16,503 nt of DNA from Perkinsus olseni (taxonomy: Eukaryota; Perkinsozoa; Perkinsida; Perkinsidae), in NCBI GenBank assembly GCA_013115135.1, contig JABANP010000810.1, positions 1 to 16,503 of the forward strand, in the 5' to 3' direction. Under the pieces are notes generated by a model that was given only the letters and a program-made list of their open reading frames with translations, had not been told where the DNA came from and made no database searches. Below are positions 1-9,270 of the stretch, in pieces (the first letter of the stretch is position 1; every line of letters starts with the position of its first letter). A program made the position numbers and the translations under genes.

Positions 1-445
1 CCCCGTCGCCAATGTTGAGTGGCGGAACGCAAGGCTCATTACAGTTTGGCGGGTGCGACTACCCCACAGTGGTAGCACAGACCTAGACGTCGAAGCCGTC
101 TCATCTCTCATGACCCTTCTCAATTCTCTGCAGTCAGCCGCAGCCAGATCGACACGTTCACCTGGCTTCACCAGCGCGCGGATGCCCACAGGCTTCCGTG
201 GGTTCGTGTCCCTCGCCACTCGAAAATCACTCTACCCTCAGAGCGTTCCACCACTAAGCATTTGTTTGATGACGGCCACCACTCTCCCCAGCGCACTCCA
301 TCCCCAGTGCTCAGAGACCCACATTCCGCCATGATTAGATGAGTGGCCGAGAGACATTCGACGAGAACCAACTGAGCCGGGCATTTCGGGAAGTTAGTAG
401 ACAGGTCGTGAGCTTCAAGTCTCGGTGGACTCCTGTCTAGCTGGA
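1..445. other. No supportable gene; possible retroelement flank
   Basis: I see no convincing coding region here. Short open frames on both strands lack recognisable motifs and overlap one another. If the gag-like stretch that follows is really retroelement-derived, this segment could be part of its 5' LTR, but no second LTR copy lies in the window to prove it. Confidence 0.3.
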
Positions 446-1986
446 GCCCGGGAGCGGCGCCCGAAACCTAGAATGGGTTGATGAGTAATCAAGCTTACTC
501 ACATCGTCCTTCTAACCCACCTGTTGAGCCGTATCCACCTGACGCTCGGCAGATTCCTTAGGATCTCTTACTGACCGCCCCTGAGAAGTGTGACGCGCCT
601 CACAGCCTACCAGTGGGAGGCTGCGAAGCTCCTACCTGTGCATTCCGGAGATCGTCGAGCGCCCTCTGAACAACAGCTGCCCTCCTGAGCCTTTCCTCTG
701 CGTCGAGCTTTCCAGCGAGCGGGAGTCCTGCCAACGCACTAGTTCAACTCAGGCTGAGTTGAACTGAGTTACTCAGCGAGATTCAACTGCTGGTCAGCTG
801 CCGAGATCAGTGAAACACCGGCGAAAACCCTCTCACCTTGAACAGAAATTTCCCCCGTGACCTGTTCTTCTTCAACTGTCAAGGCATTCTCGTCTGATGT
901 CGAAACGGCAGCTCCTTCTGAAATGTACAAGCTAAATGATGAGCAGACACAAGAGCAGATAGGGATCATGAGCTTGTTGTAACGAGATCAGTAAATCACA
1001 GCGAGAAAGCCTCTCTCTCACGTGTGTGAGCGTTCTCCTCTCTGACTTCATGATTTTCAACCGGTATGGCGTCGTCCTCGGTACTCTCCACTGATGCCGA
1101 AACTGCATCCTCTTCATGCTCGCCGACATTCTCGACTTCTCCCAGTCTGGCATCAGAAGTACCAGTGGGGGATTGGCCTGGAATGCAACACTTGCACTAT
1201 GGGTGTTTCTGAGGGGTGTGAGTGATATCGACAGGGCCAATGGAATGCCCTACAGTTCACCTGGCATTGGTTGTCTGCTTGACGTGAGCAGTCTTAGGAA
1301 GCTGCTCGCGATCTCCGTTGAGAAGGAGCAGAACGGTTTACTGCCAGATCTGAACTGGCTCTCCATGCTTCGGTAGAGAACAAAGAGTCGCTTGGAGAGA
1401 TCTTCCTGAAACAGGCATTCTAACCAAATCTGCAACAAAACTGACCACAGCATCCAACAGTTCACCAAGTTTGCTGGTGGCAACAAGGGAGACGGATCAT
1501 CCTGCTCGTGAAGTTCAGCTGTTCTTGAGACTCTGCCATCTTCTTCTAGCTCGTTCGGGATCTGAGCAGGACATGGACAGTTCGTCCCAGCCGCAGGGAA
1601 AAACCATTTATTACAATCATGGAGCTTCTTGCGACTTGGCCTCTCCCAAGGTCACTCGGACTTTCTATGCTCTGCGAGACTACTTCACGTCTATCATGGC
1701 CGGTCACGACCTGTCACAGTCTTATGAGATTGGACGCTTGAGAGCAAGACACCTTACCTCCCTCTCAGAACCACTTGGGAACCCGCATCTTGTGAGATGC
1801 TCAGAACACCATGAACGAAATGGTTCGCCTATCCGCAGACAATGCTCTCTGACGCGCTTCAGATCGGACTCACGAACGGCCAGACCCAGGACCATAGGTT
1901 CCGAGAAATCATCCCCCCTCAGAGACCGTATAGTACGCTTCCAGTACGAAGAGATTTCCTTTCATATCCCGTGGCAAGGATTCTAA
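446..1986 (+). mobile_element. Degenerate retroelement gag-like region
   Basis: A TGGAGCCCGGGAG stretch near 450 starts like a primer-binding site (TGG pairs with a tRNA CCA end). An ATG at 481 opens a short proline-rich frame (MSNQAYSHRPSNPPVEP) that is broken by an in-frame stop near 560. Around 1459-1500 one frame reads FTKFAGGNKGDGSS, and the adjacent frame continues AREVQLFLRLCHLLLARSG and stays open to 1986. A one-base shift between them would give a gag-like reading. The gag resemblance (a KF-G-GD segment followed by an EVQ-FL helix) is weak and by eye. No protease, reverse transcriptase or integrase motif is visible. Best read as a decayed LTR element; an unrelated noncoding region is possible. 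Confidence 0.33.
741..776. repeat. Overlapping palindromes
   Basis: AGTTCAACTCAG (741-752) and CTGAGTTGAACT (754-765) are perfect inverted repeats around one base. CTGAGT/ACTCAG (764-776) forms a second, overlapping 6-bp palindrome, also around one base. They lie in the degenerate retroelement-like region. Function unknown. Confidence 0.6.
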
Positions 1987-2446
1987 TATGGACCGTTCCG
2001 TAGGGTCGAACCGGAAGTGACGGACTTTGGCTGCGCGGTCCAAAGCTCTCATTTTATCCCTCGGTTTCGAGCCCCAGCTCTTTGGACGCTTGCCTCGCCG
2101 GCCCATAGTAAGAGACGACGATATATTCACTACGAATGATAGATGAACGCCGCCGAGCCAGATGACCGAGTGAAGTGGCTCAATATTTTCAATTACTGCG
2201 CTCAACGCCTCACCCTCGGAAAATGGTAGAGCTTAGACGACCAGCTAATAATGAGCACTTCACTTTGTCAGTCTTGTTACAAGACTCTTGTATGCCTTCA
2301 CTATGAACGGACAGAATAGTCACAAAGGGGTCCCCGCGTAAGCAATTCTTAGGGGTAGGGCACGCTTAAGCACCCCGAGGGGAATTTTAGTAATTTAGGG
2401 GCGCGCGAAGAAATTTCGGGGCGGGGCGAGAAATTCGGGGCCACCG
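1987..2446. other. Intergenic, G-rich, no clear gene
   Basis: No confident gene. A minus-strand frame (1909-2205) encodes a basic segment with MGRRGKRPKSWGSKPRDKM, but it overlaps the plus-strand gag-like frame and has no recognisable domain. From about 2325 the sequence turns G-rich with short repeated GGGG-rich blocks. It contains GGGGTCCCCGCG, the same 12-mer found in the hairpin after 11346. Confidence 0.4.
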
Positions 2447-2950
2447 GTAAGAATTCAATTCAATTCAATTCAATTCAATTCAATTCAATTCAAACTTTAT
2501 TGCCTGGGCATTACAAGCTCGAAGCTTATCGCCCATCACACGACCCGCGCAAGCGGATCCCGATATGGTTAGACCCAACCATAGAGCCTTGAAACAACAG
2601 AGGTTAATGAATCTCTCATCATCAGCTCGGAGGCTCTTGAGAGGAACTTCGTCACAACTACGTCGTGCAGCCAGGGAAGGCGAGGAGGGAGGCATGCCAC
2701 ACTGGGCAGCCTATTAGGCATGAGGGAGAAAGAAGGTGAAAAGAGGATTAAGTAGTCCCAGGACCAACAACTGCGATTGCGGAAACCCAGATGATTAGAT
2801 GGTGAAAATTTGTGTAGAAAGGGAGGGCCCAACCAATACCGAGTCACCAGCAAGGGGGACGTATGGGTATGGCAGGTTCGATCTCTACTTCGTACCGGGA
2901 AAACCCCGGCCACCCTCACGCGACGTTGACGCGTAGAGACCTGTGAGGGG
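2447..2950 (-). mobile_element. Retroposon copy A with (AATTC)n tail
   Basis: First of two tandem ~0.5 kb copies. Read on the minus strand it ends in GGCAATAAAGTTT followed by (GAATT)8, the arrangement of a non-LTR or SINE-type 3' end with a short-repeat tail and an AATAAA-like signal. The plus-strand simple repeat is 2452-2491. The copy begins at a GTAAGAATTC 10-mer (2447-2456). Minus-strand frames (for example 2569-2919) recur in copy B but show no reverse transcriptase motif. This favours a SINE-like or 5'-truncated element; class uncertain. Confidence 0.65.
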
Positions 2951-3474
2951 GTAAGAATTCAATTCAATTCAATTCAATTCAATTCAATTCAATTCAATTC
3001 AAACTTTATTGCCTGGGCATTACAAGCTCAAAGCTTATCGCCCATCACACGACCCGCGCAAGCGGATCCCGATATGGTTAGACCCAACCATAGAGCCTTA
3101 AAACAACAGAGGTTAATCAATCTTTCATCATCAGCTCGGAGGCTCTTGAGAGGAACTTCGTCACAACTACGTCGTGCAGCCAGGAAAGGCGAGGACGGAG
3201 GCATGCCACACTGGGCAGCCTACTAGGCATGAGGGAGAAAGAAGGTGAAAAGAGGATTAAGTAGTCCCGGGACCAACAACTGCGATTGCGGAAACCCAGA
3301 TGAGTAGAATCTAATCATTAGATGGTGAGAGGATGTGTAGTAAGGGAGGGCCCAACCAATACCGAGTCACCAGCAAGGGGGACGTATGGGTATGGCAGGT
3401 TCGATCTCTACTTCGTACCGGGAAAACCCCGGCCACCCTCACGCGACGTTGACGCGTAGAGACCTGTGAGGGGG
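2951..3474 (-). mobile_element. Retroposon copy B with (AATTC)n tail
   Basis: Second tandem copy, the same orientation as copy A and nearly identical to it. It has nine AATTC units (2956-3000) and a short insertion near 3303-3317 relative to copy A. It starts at the GTAAGAATTC 10-mer (2951-2960) and is followed by the same 10-mer at 3475-3484. Both copies end at the same base on the other side (CTGTGAGGGG). That argues for a full-length short element or a tandem duplication rather than two independent random truncations. The rlmN start lies about 40 bp downstream, so the element may contribute to that gene's 5' region. Confidence 0.65.
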
Positions 3475-3522
3475 GTAAGAATTCACCGCCCCTTGTCGGG
3501 CTTCTGATTCCAAACTGCGCTG

Positions 3523-4793
3523 ATGACGATCGCGCGCGCCCGGAATGATGCGATTCCGTCGTCACGGCCACCTATTACCATGCCGGAGTCTTCTTCTAGG
3601 AGCGGTCGTCATCGGGACCTGTGTAGCCTTCGTAAGCCTTTACTGGACACTCCAGCCTTGGAAGACTTCCTTGGGGATGTTGGCTCTTCAAGACTGCACG
3701 CTGGTAGGCGGCCTACCCCTTCTCCTCACCAAAAGCACTTCCTTCCAGTTACGATACAGAAGGCGTTGGTGGCTGACGTTGACTTCGATCCTTCCCAAGT
3801 GCCTGGGGTGTCCAAGCGGGCCGCTGCCCTCCTCGACAAAGTCTTTGTGAGGATCTCCAGCACAGTGGCGATGAAGCAAGTGTCATCGGATGGCACCACA
3901 AAGATACTGCTTCGTCTACAGGTAGTGGGTCGGGCGGTCATTCACGTCAACAACGATCCCCTCAGGACGGCAAGGAGGTGGAGTCAGTAATAATACCGAC
4001 AGGCGATCGAAGGACTCTCTGTGTATCTTCTCAAGTGGGGTGCCGGATGGGGTGTCGCTTCTGCGCCACGGGGACCCTGGGCCTCTCCGGAAACCTGTCG
4101 TCTGGGGAGATCCTCGAGCAGCTTTGGCATGCTAATAGAGTATCGGATAAACGTATAGGGAATGTGGTCTTTATGGGTATGGGGGAGCCCTTAGAAAACT
4201 ATGATGCTGTGCTAGCAGCCATCAAAGGCATGAACAGGTTGTTCGCCGTGCCGCAAAGGTGCATCACTGTTAGTACGGTTGGTGTGGTACCGAAGATACG
4301 GGCCCTAGCTCATGACGCTTCGGGAGTCAAGCTCGCGTTATCACTGCACGCCCCCACCCAAGAGCTGAGGGAGAAGATAGTGCCATCGGCCAAGGCATGG
4401 AGTATCCAAGAGTTGATGCTGGCTCTTGACGAGTATGCTCAGGCGAATCTTTGTGCGGGGAGGCCTGATGGTAGTGGTGGTGGTGGTGGAAGGAAGAAGG
4501 GTAGTGTTATGATAGAGTATGTGGTTATAAAAGATATCAACGACACCAGCGATTGTGCGCATAAGCTCGGGGAGCTCCTCGGGAACCGTAAAGTGGTGGT
4601 GAATCTTATCCCCTACAACGTAGTGGACAACGGCAGCAACTTCGAGCCACCGCTAGAGAGTTCTGTCACGAGGATGGTGGCCATCCTTAAGGACGTCTAC
4701 GGTATTAGAGTTTATCACCGCCGCCATCACGGTCGGGATATTGACGCAGCATGTGGACAGCTGGCTAAGAAGAAGCCCTCATGGGGTGCCTGA
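3523..4793 (+). CDS. rlmN: RlmN-type radical-SAM rRNA/tRNA adenine-C2 methyltransferase
   Basis: RlmN enzymes methylate C2 of adenine in 23S rRNA and some tRNAs, using a 4Fe-4S cluster and two SAM molecules. Exons are 3523-3703, 3749-3921 and 3966-4793; both introns are GT-AG (45 and 44 nt). The product is 393 aa, close to bacterial RlmN. The N-terminal domain (LLDTPALEDFLGDVGSSRLHA) covers residues ~40-60. The cluster motif CRMGCRFC is residues 144-151, and GEPLEN starts at ~191. Cys137 (TLCVSSQVGC) and Cys381 (DIDAACGQLA) match the two catalytic cysteines. Splicing restores QVSSDGTTKILLRLQ-DGKEVESV, a typical RlmN stretch. A Gly-rich insertion lies at ~4470-4492. The ATG at 3580 is an alternative start. 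Eukaryotic copies are usually organellar, so plastid or mitochondrial action is likely but not shown. Family call firm. Confidence 0.93.
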
Positions 4794-5039
4794 TCTTGAG
4801 GACCTCTCCGGTGCTGCAGTCACGGGCCGTTCCCTAGCACCTCTTGAATGCAGCGGGGATGGGGGATCCGAGTCGGGGAAGGCTGCTCTGATTTCCCTAG
4901 GAGTCCTTGTGACCGGTATCATATCTTGGCGACTATTACGGCGGGTTTCGCCTTCCTACCTGACCATGTGTTGCAGTTGAGTTGTGATTGGTGTGGTATG
5001 GATGTGGATGGGGCATGTACTGCTCAGCTACCCTCTCCA
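4794..5039. other. Intergenic or alternative 3' exon of rlmN
   Basis: The spacer between the rlmN stop and the next gene has an open frame to 4980 with a hydrophobic segment (AALISLGVLVTGIISWRLLRR). A GT-AG pair at 4786-4819 (34 nt) would join it in frame to the rlmN C-terminus and replace the stop with a tail anchor. That intron is shorter than the others here, so the simple stop at 4793 is preferred. Confidence 0.3.
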
Positions 5040-6307
5040 ATGGTAGCAGCTCAACGGTATACACTGCGGTGGGCGTCTTTCCTACTACCGAGTTCATCAT
5101 CGATCAGTAGTCGATGGCTAAGCACCACCGTGGCCAGGGCTAGCCGGGACGTCGGTGCTGCGATCGCCCTCAACAACTCCTTATCAGCCTGCGAGTCCCA
5201 TCATCAGGTATCTAGGGGAATCTTAGGAATCTTCGCTGTGCGCAACCACCGGTGATTCAGGTACTAGAGTGTCTGGACTCGTGTTCTTACTCTGTGCACA
5301 GACTTGGGTTCCAGAACGCTCTCACAGCGCTTCATCGTTTCGCGCGCCACAAAAATACCGGGGCCTGTGCGACTCGTCAGCAGGTGGCTGATCGTGTTGC
5401 CCGCCTGTTGCTGACTCCTCATGAACGGCAATCCCAACCCACGGCCGGTATGCTGGGCAACGCCTTGTGGGCCTGTGGCAGGCTGAACGACGTTATCGAC
5501 TGGTCGGGGGTCGTGGAAGGGGTTGGCCGGAGGGCTATCATTGACGATAAGATGCTGCCTCATCACATAGCTCATTTTATGTGGGGTTCGGCGTCTTGCT
5601 ACTCGGTTGCGACGGAGGATCGTCAGCGGGAACAGATAGTCGAATTAGTTAAGAAGGTTATGATGGAGTTTTTCCGTAGGGATGGTACCGGGTTCGAATC
5701 CAGGCATATAGCTAATATTGTGTGGTCATTGGGGACCATACAACTGCCTCTCTCTAGTGACTTCCTGCTTCGTCTCCTCAATTCATGTACCGCTGTGAGC
5801 AGCCACTTAAAGGACCAGGAAGACTCCAACACCATCTGGGGTCTGGCCAGGCTCTCGGCGGTCGCTCCGCCTCCCGCAGGAGACGGGGTCCATGCTATTC
5901 GACGATACATCGTTGGCCGGGTGCTGCAGCGAACCAGCTGGGCTGGCCTCCGTCCCGAGGAGTTTGCTATGATACTCTGGGGTGTCGCTGTAGGGGTGGG
6001 CCAGGAGGCGGACGCAATAGTGCTGGAGAGGTTATCGGCTGCGGCGTCCACACTGGCCGGGAAGATGGTTTCGGAGCCTTCATCTCACCGGGCGATAGCT
6101 AACACTCTGTGGGCCTTCGCTACCCTGCGGCACGCTGATGACAACTTGCTGCGATTCGCTAGCCTAGCCTGTCCAGCAGTGGTTCAAAGTGACTCTGGTC
6201 GGCATCTTTCCAACATAGTGTGCGCCTTGAGCGACCTTGGATGCGCCATACCGGACGATCTATTGACTGCAGCTATCAAGGCTTGCTCTTATCCACCTAG
6301 TAACTAA
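5040..6307 (+). CDS. ALW-type helical-repeat (HPR/OPR-like) protein, probable mitochondrial RNA-binding factor
   Basis: Two exons (5040-5207, 5261-6307) flank a 53-nt phase-0 GT-AG intron. The product is 404 aa. Residues 1-40 are rich in Ser, Arg and Ala with almost no acidic residues, as in a mitochondrial targeting peptide. The rest carries about seven repeats, roughly 38-46 residues apart, centred on an (A)NxLWAxAxL signature: MLGNALWACGRL (~120), HIAHFMWGSAS (~158), HIANIVWSLGTI (~205), DSNTIWGLARLSA (~244), EFAMILWGVAV (~289), AIANTLWAFATL (~334) and HLSNIVCALSDL (~371). The splice joins SACESHHQ to VLECLDSC and creates a first repeat-like helix (NALTALHRFAR). Such proteins bind organellar RNA, often with a C-terminal RAP domain; none is visible here. 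Upstream in-frame ATGs (4848, 4998) are less likely starts. The RNA target is unknown. Confidence 0.8.
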
Positions 6308-6350
6308 GGGTAATTTATGTGTTAAGAACAATAAGCATCTGAGCGAGAGA

Positions 6351-6689
6351 GTGAAAGAGGAGCTCGAGATCGATATCAAAGACACCGACAAATACTCTTG
6401 CCGTCACTTTCACCTCTCGTCGACCAAAAAAGGGTTACGACTTCAAACCCCACTCTTCGGAGTAACTGAGGCTTTCGGAGAGCCCGTGTCGTTGAGCGGG
6501 GAGCCTCTGGAGGTCATCAACAACCAGGGGATGGGGACCAAGAACCATTACGTTGTCGTGAACATGTACTTGATGGGAGTATCGGGCGAGTCTGTGGAAG
6601 TGATGGGCTGGTTCGACGTTAAGCCCGCGTCTACCAGAGAGACTCTTAAAACTGTTATGGAGAACGACATATTCAACTCTTCTGATTAG
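6351..6689 (+). CDS. Orphan open frame, probable exon or gene remnant
   Basis: About 112 codons are open, ending at TAG 6687-6689. The composition looks protein-like (KGLRLQTPLFGVTEAFGEP, then YVVVNMYLMGVSGESVEVM). No in-frame ATG precedes the conserved-looking part: the first is near 6530, and the frame is open back to about 6267, inside the end of the preceding gene. A donor at 6300 and an AG at 6357 could join the helical-repeat gene to this frame, but the AG lacks a pyrimidine tract. It could be a 3' exon, a gene missing its 5' end, or one using a non-ATG start. No family recognised. Confidence 0.4.
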   Translation: MKEELEIDIKDTDKYSCRHFHLSSTKKGLRLQTPLFGVTEAFGEPVSLSGEPLEVINNQGMGTKNHYVVVNMYLMGVSGESVEVMGWFDVKPASTRETLKTVMENDIFNSSD

Positions 6690-6926
6690 TCTTTGAAGGC
6701 CACTGCCTCTTCTAGTGATACTCAGTGGTCTCTATGCTCACGTATTTCGCCGCTTTCCCGGCAGCCATTCTCATAACTGTTGATAGAAGGTGTCGCTCAT
6801 GAGTAGATGGTCGCTGTCTTTGGTTGCATCAACAGCAGTGCTGTCGAGAAGTGGATCGAGGCTGTGGTCACCGTCACTTCCATACCCCGTCCTCACCCGG
6901 CAGGATCTTCCTTCCCTCTACCATCA
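6690..6926. other. Intergenic / 5' leader
   Basis: No gene seen. A frame from ATG 6807 is in phase with the next gene's start at 6927. Starting there would bury the signal peptide inside the protein, so 6927 is preferred. This stretch probably holds the promoter and leader of the secreted-protein gene. Confidence 0.4.
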
Positions 6927-8320
6927 ATGCTTCCCATCATCCTCGTCTTACCAGGCCTGTTCGGGCTAGCCAGGGGCGTCGGTTTCTATGTAGGCTACTC
7001 CGGCCTCCATCCGGTGATCGCATGACTTGTCTGCAGGGAGAAGTTTGTTTCGAGGAAGACGTCCCGCAGGCGAACTTCGAGGGGGGCCAGTGTCACGAGA
7101 TGACTCTCAGCCCTGATTATCGTATCAGTCTCACTGATGGTGGACTCAAGGGGCTGAGCCTCGTCCCAAAGGGTTTGGCGATGACCGATGAGAACGTGCT
7201 TGCTGGGAAAGTGAGGGTTAAGGACAAACGCCTGGGAGGGACGAGGAGTCTTCGGGCTACCATCAAGCTTGATGGTAGCATCGAAGAACTCTCGAAGGGG
7301 GAGACTGAGAAGGCTTACAAGAAAATGTTCGGGTATCTAGTCGGTGAGTGGAGAAAACGAGGTTCTGAGGACAACTTGGACGGCGACGAGGAAGGCTCAG
7401 ATGAAAGGGAGGAAGAGAACTCGAATGAGGTGGGCTTTGTTGTGGGCGGGGATAGCTGACCCTTCCACTTTGTTGTGTTTGATCGTTTCTGAAGATGGGC
7501 CATTACTCGTCTCTTTCGCAGGAAACGAAGTTGATTCTCACAGAGAGGGACATGGAACGTCTGGGGATGGAGGGCAAGGCTGGTCCCAAAGGAGTGACCA
7601 TCAAGTCCAACTACCAGCTCGGAAATCAGAGGTCACGAAGATCCATCCACCTCAATGTCTCTCAAACCGACCACGTTCGCCAAGACCGGTGCAAACACAT
7701 GGACGGGCAAGATGATGCTGAAACCCCTCAAGGGGAAGGGAAGCCGAGTCAAGCGAGGATTGATGACTGTGAAGTTGGTCATCTCTGATGAAGTCGCGGA
7801 GACCTTCTTTGATCCTAAGGTCAGCAGGGATGCTCCTCGTCACGACCTTAGACGGTTGGCCCATTCTCTCTTGTAGGTGGATGCTTCGGAAATCCAATTC
7901 GACCCGCATGACGCTGCCAGGCTGGAAATGTCAAAATACGCTGAGGAGCCAATAATGGCATCGATATTACACGATGGCCGACTCGACCCTGTCGACGGCC
8001 GCCTCTCTACTGACGGTGGCTCTGAAGTTACCGTGTCGATACAGCCACAGAGCGTGGAGGGCAGAGGGCGCGAGGTTGAGGCGAGGGTCGCTGTGAAAAG
8101 TGGGAGGAGGAGAGGGAGCCGTGAGAAGTCTTTGGGAAGCGCTAAGATCACTCTGTCCTTGACCAAGAGGGACCAGGAGGTGCTCAGTAGGCTCAGACGC
8201 CAGGGAAAGGTGAGAAGGGGGGAGGCTCACTGGGGTCCAGGTCAGTCTAGCTTCGATTGCGAGTTTTCTGAGCTCAGCGGTGGGAGAGCGTCGTTTCCGT
8301 TGTCAGGCGAGAAGCAATGA
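6927..8320 (+). CDS. Secreted protein with three diverged internal repeats, multi-exon model
   Basis: Proposed exons are 6927-6989, 7037-7429, 7522-7582, 7641-7819 and 7877-8320, giving about 379 aa. The first exon encodes a signal peptide (MLPIILVLPGLFGLARG). Introns 6990-7036 (47 nt, ends CTGCAG) and 7820-7876 (57 nt, ends CTCTTGTAG) are convincing. The acceptor at 7521 (TCTTTCGCAG) is good, but its donor could be 7430, 7439 or 7442. The 7583-7640 intron is weak (acceptor CACGAAG) and may instead hide a frameshift. Three segments align by eye: LSLVPKGLAM..AGKVRVKDKR (~61-108), MSLKPTTFAK..TGKMMLKPLKGK (~178-226) and VSIQPQSVEG..ARVAVKSGRRRG (~284-340). An acidic stretch (DGDEEGSDEREEENSNE) ends exon 2. 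It may be two genes split near 7460-7495, although the second half has no signal peptide. Family unknown; probably lineage-specific. Confidence 0.5.
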
Positions 8321-8738
8321 GAGCTAGTCGCTATTATGTTTTGAGCTGAATGACGAGAATGTTGTTAACTGATTCTTCTTCTTATGTGAATGCAAACTAT
8401 GATGATGAGAGTAATGCAAATATGCTCATGGTGTCATTGTCAAGCACATGTTTTGTTACGAGTTCGTCCACTCAGACTCACCGGCCTGTCCCAACATCGT
8501 TGGACCTCCTGTCGGAGCGACAAAAAGGATTTTGCCCTAAAATGAGCTTGCATATCAATGCTGCTCCATCCTGCGCTGTTTAAGTAGCGCTCGCCCAAAA
8601 ATACCCTCATGTGCGCAATTCCAAAGGTCGCGATGCAGCGGTGAAACTTTTACGATAGAACGCTCCGGTACTTGTCAGTGCTCTCTTGAGTTGGTGTGCT
8701 TATCGTACCTGTTCCGTCTCAGTACCGGTTAAAGCAGA
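8321..8738. other. Intergenic
   Basis: A 77-codon frame (8350-8583) rich in Ser, Thr, Asn and Met shows no motif and is probably 3' UTR or spacer. Just before the next start the sequence reads CGTCTCAGTACCGG and then AAAGCAG directly ahead of the ATG region. Either AG could be a cis or trans splice acceptor. Confidence 0.4.
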
Positions 8739-9270
8739 ATGCGAATCCTTTTACTCTCCTATTGGCTGCTCATTAGAACATCGACACTACGATTGGCTCG
8801 GCAGAAAGTGAAGGGAGCCTTCGGGCAGGTGAAGGTACGACTATCGGGGTGACTAGTCCCCTTAGAGGTGATGTCGTCTCCTTGCAGGTGGAGCCTCCTT
8901 TCAAACACGGTAGCCCACCTATCCACTATGCTGGTCAGCCGAACCCTCATTGCTCATTATCATACTCCAGCGGCGGGTCGTACAAAACAGTGTGGTTCAT
9001 AGTCCTAGGAAATAAGGTCCATCCCTTAGCTTGGAGATGCCCTCCCAATCATCTGATCGGGTAAGTCGCGACAAGTCCTGTGCGCTCATCGACTCTGTTG
9101 TTGTCAGGAACATTAGTAACGTGGATGGCATAGCGGCGCCCAAAGGAGAGTATGCCGATGCCTTCGAGGAGTGCAAGGCGGGTGTAAAGGAGTATTCGAA
9201 GTTCTTCCACATTAAAAAGCTCTTCCGGAAGGAACGGGCCTTGGTGATTGCAATTTGCAAACATAGATGA
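8739..9270 (+). CDS. Small secreted four-cysteine protein
   Basis: Three exons (8739-8834, 8888-9060, 9108-9270) are separated by GT-AG introns of 53 nt (ends CTCCTTGCAG) and 47 nt (perfect GTAAGT donor, ends GTTGTCAG). Frames join exactly to give 143 aa. Residues 1-20 (MRILLLSYWLLIRTSTLRLA) look like a signal peptide. Cysteines fall at 54, 83, 112 and 140, which could form two disulfides. The C-terminal part is Lys/Arg-rich (FFHIKKLFRKERALVIAICK). No known family recognised. The last ~20 codons and the following sequence recur at 13105 onward, where the rest of the gene is missing. The duplication therefore starts inside this gene's last exon. Secretion and fold are inferred only from sequence. 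Confidence 0.68.

Noticed and set aside
1909..2205. Minus-strand 98-codon basic frame
   Set aside because: It overlaps the gag-like plus-strand frame, has no motif, and is no better than a chance open frame in this composition.
2872..2890. GGTTCGATCTC B-box-like motif in both retroposon copies, suggesting a tRNA-derived SINE head
   Set aside because: It is on the strand opposite to the tailed orientation, and neither an A box nor a cloverleaf could be found.
3545..3850. Alternative +1 frame over the rlmN 5' end with a hydrophobic stretch (LLLGAVVIGTCVAFV)
   Set aside because: The other frame gives the RlmN N-terminal signature (LLDTPALEDFL, RLHA) and splices cleanly; no intron joins the hydrophobic frame to it.
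5686..5703. Perfect tRNA B-box-like GGGTTCGAATCC
   Set aside because: It lies inside the helical-repeat coding exon (encoding GTGFESR) and no tRNA cloverleaf surrounds it.
8350..8583. 77-codon Ser/Asn-rich frame after the three-repeat gene
   Set aside because: No start context, motif or repeat partner; most likely 3' UTR or spacer.
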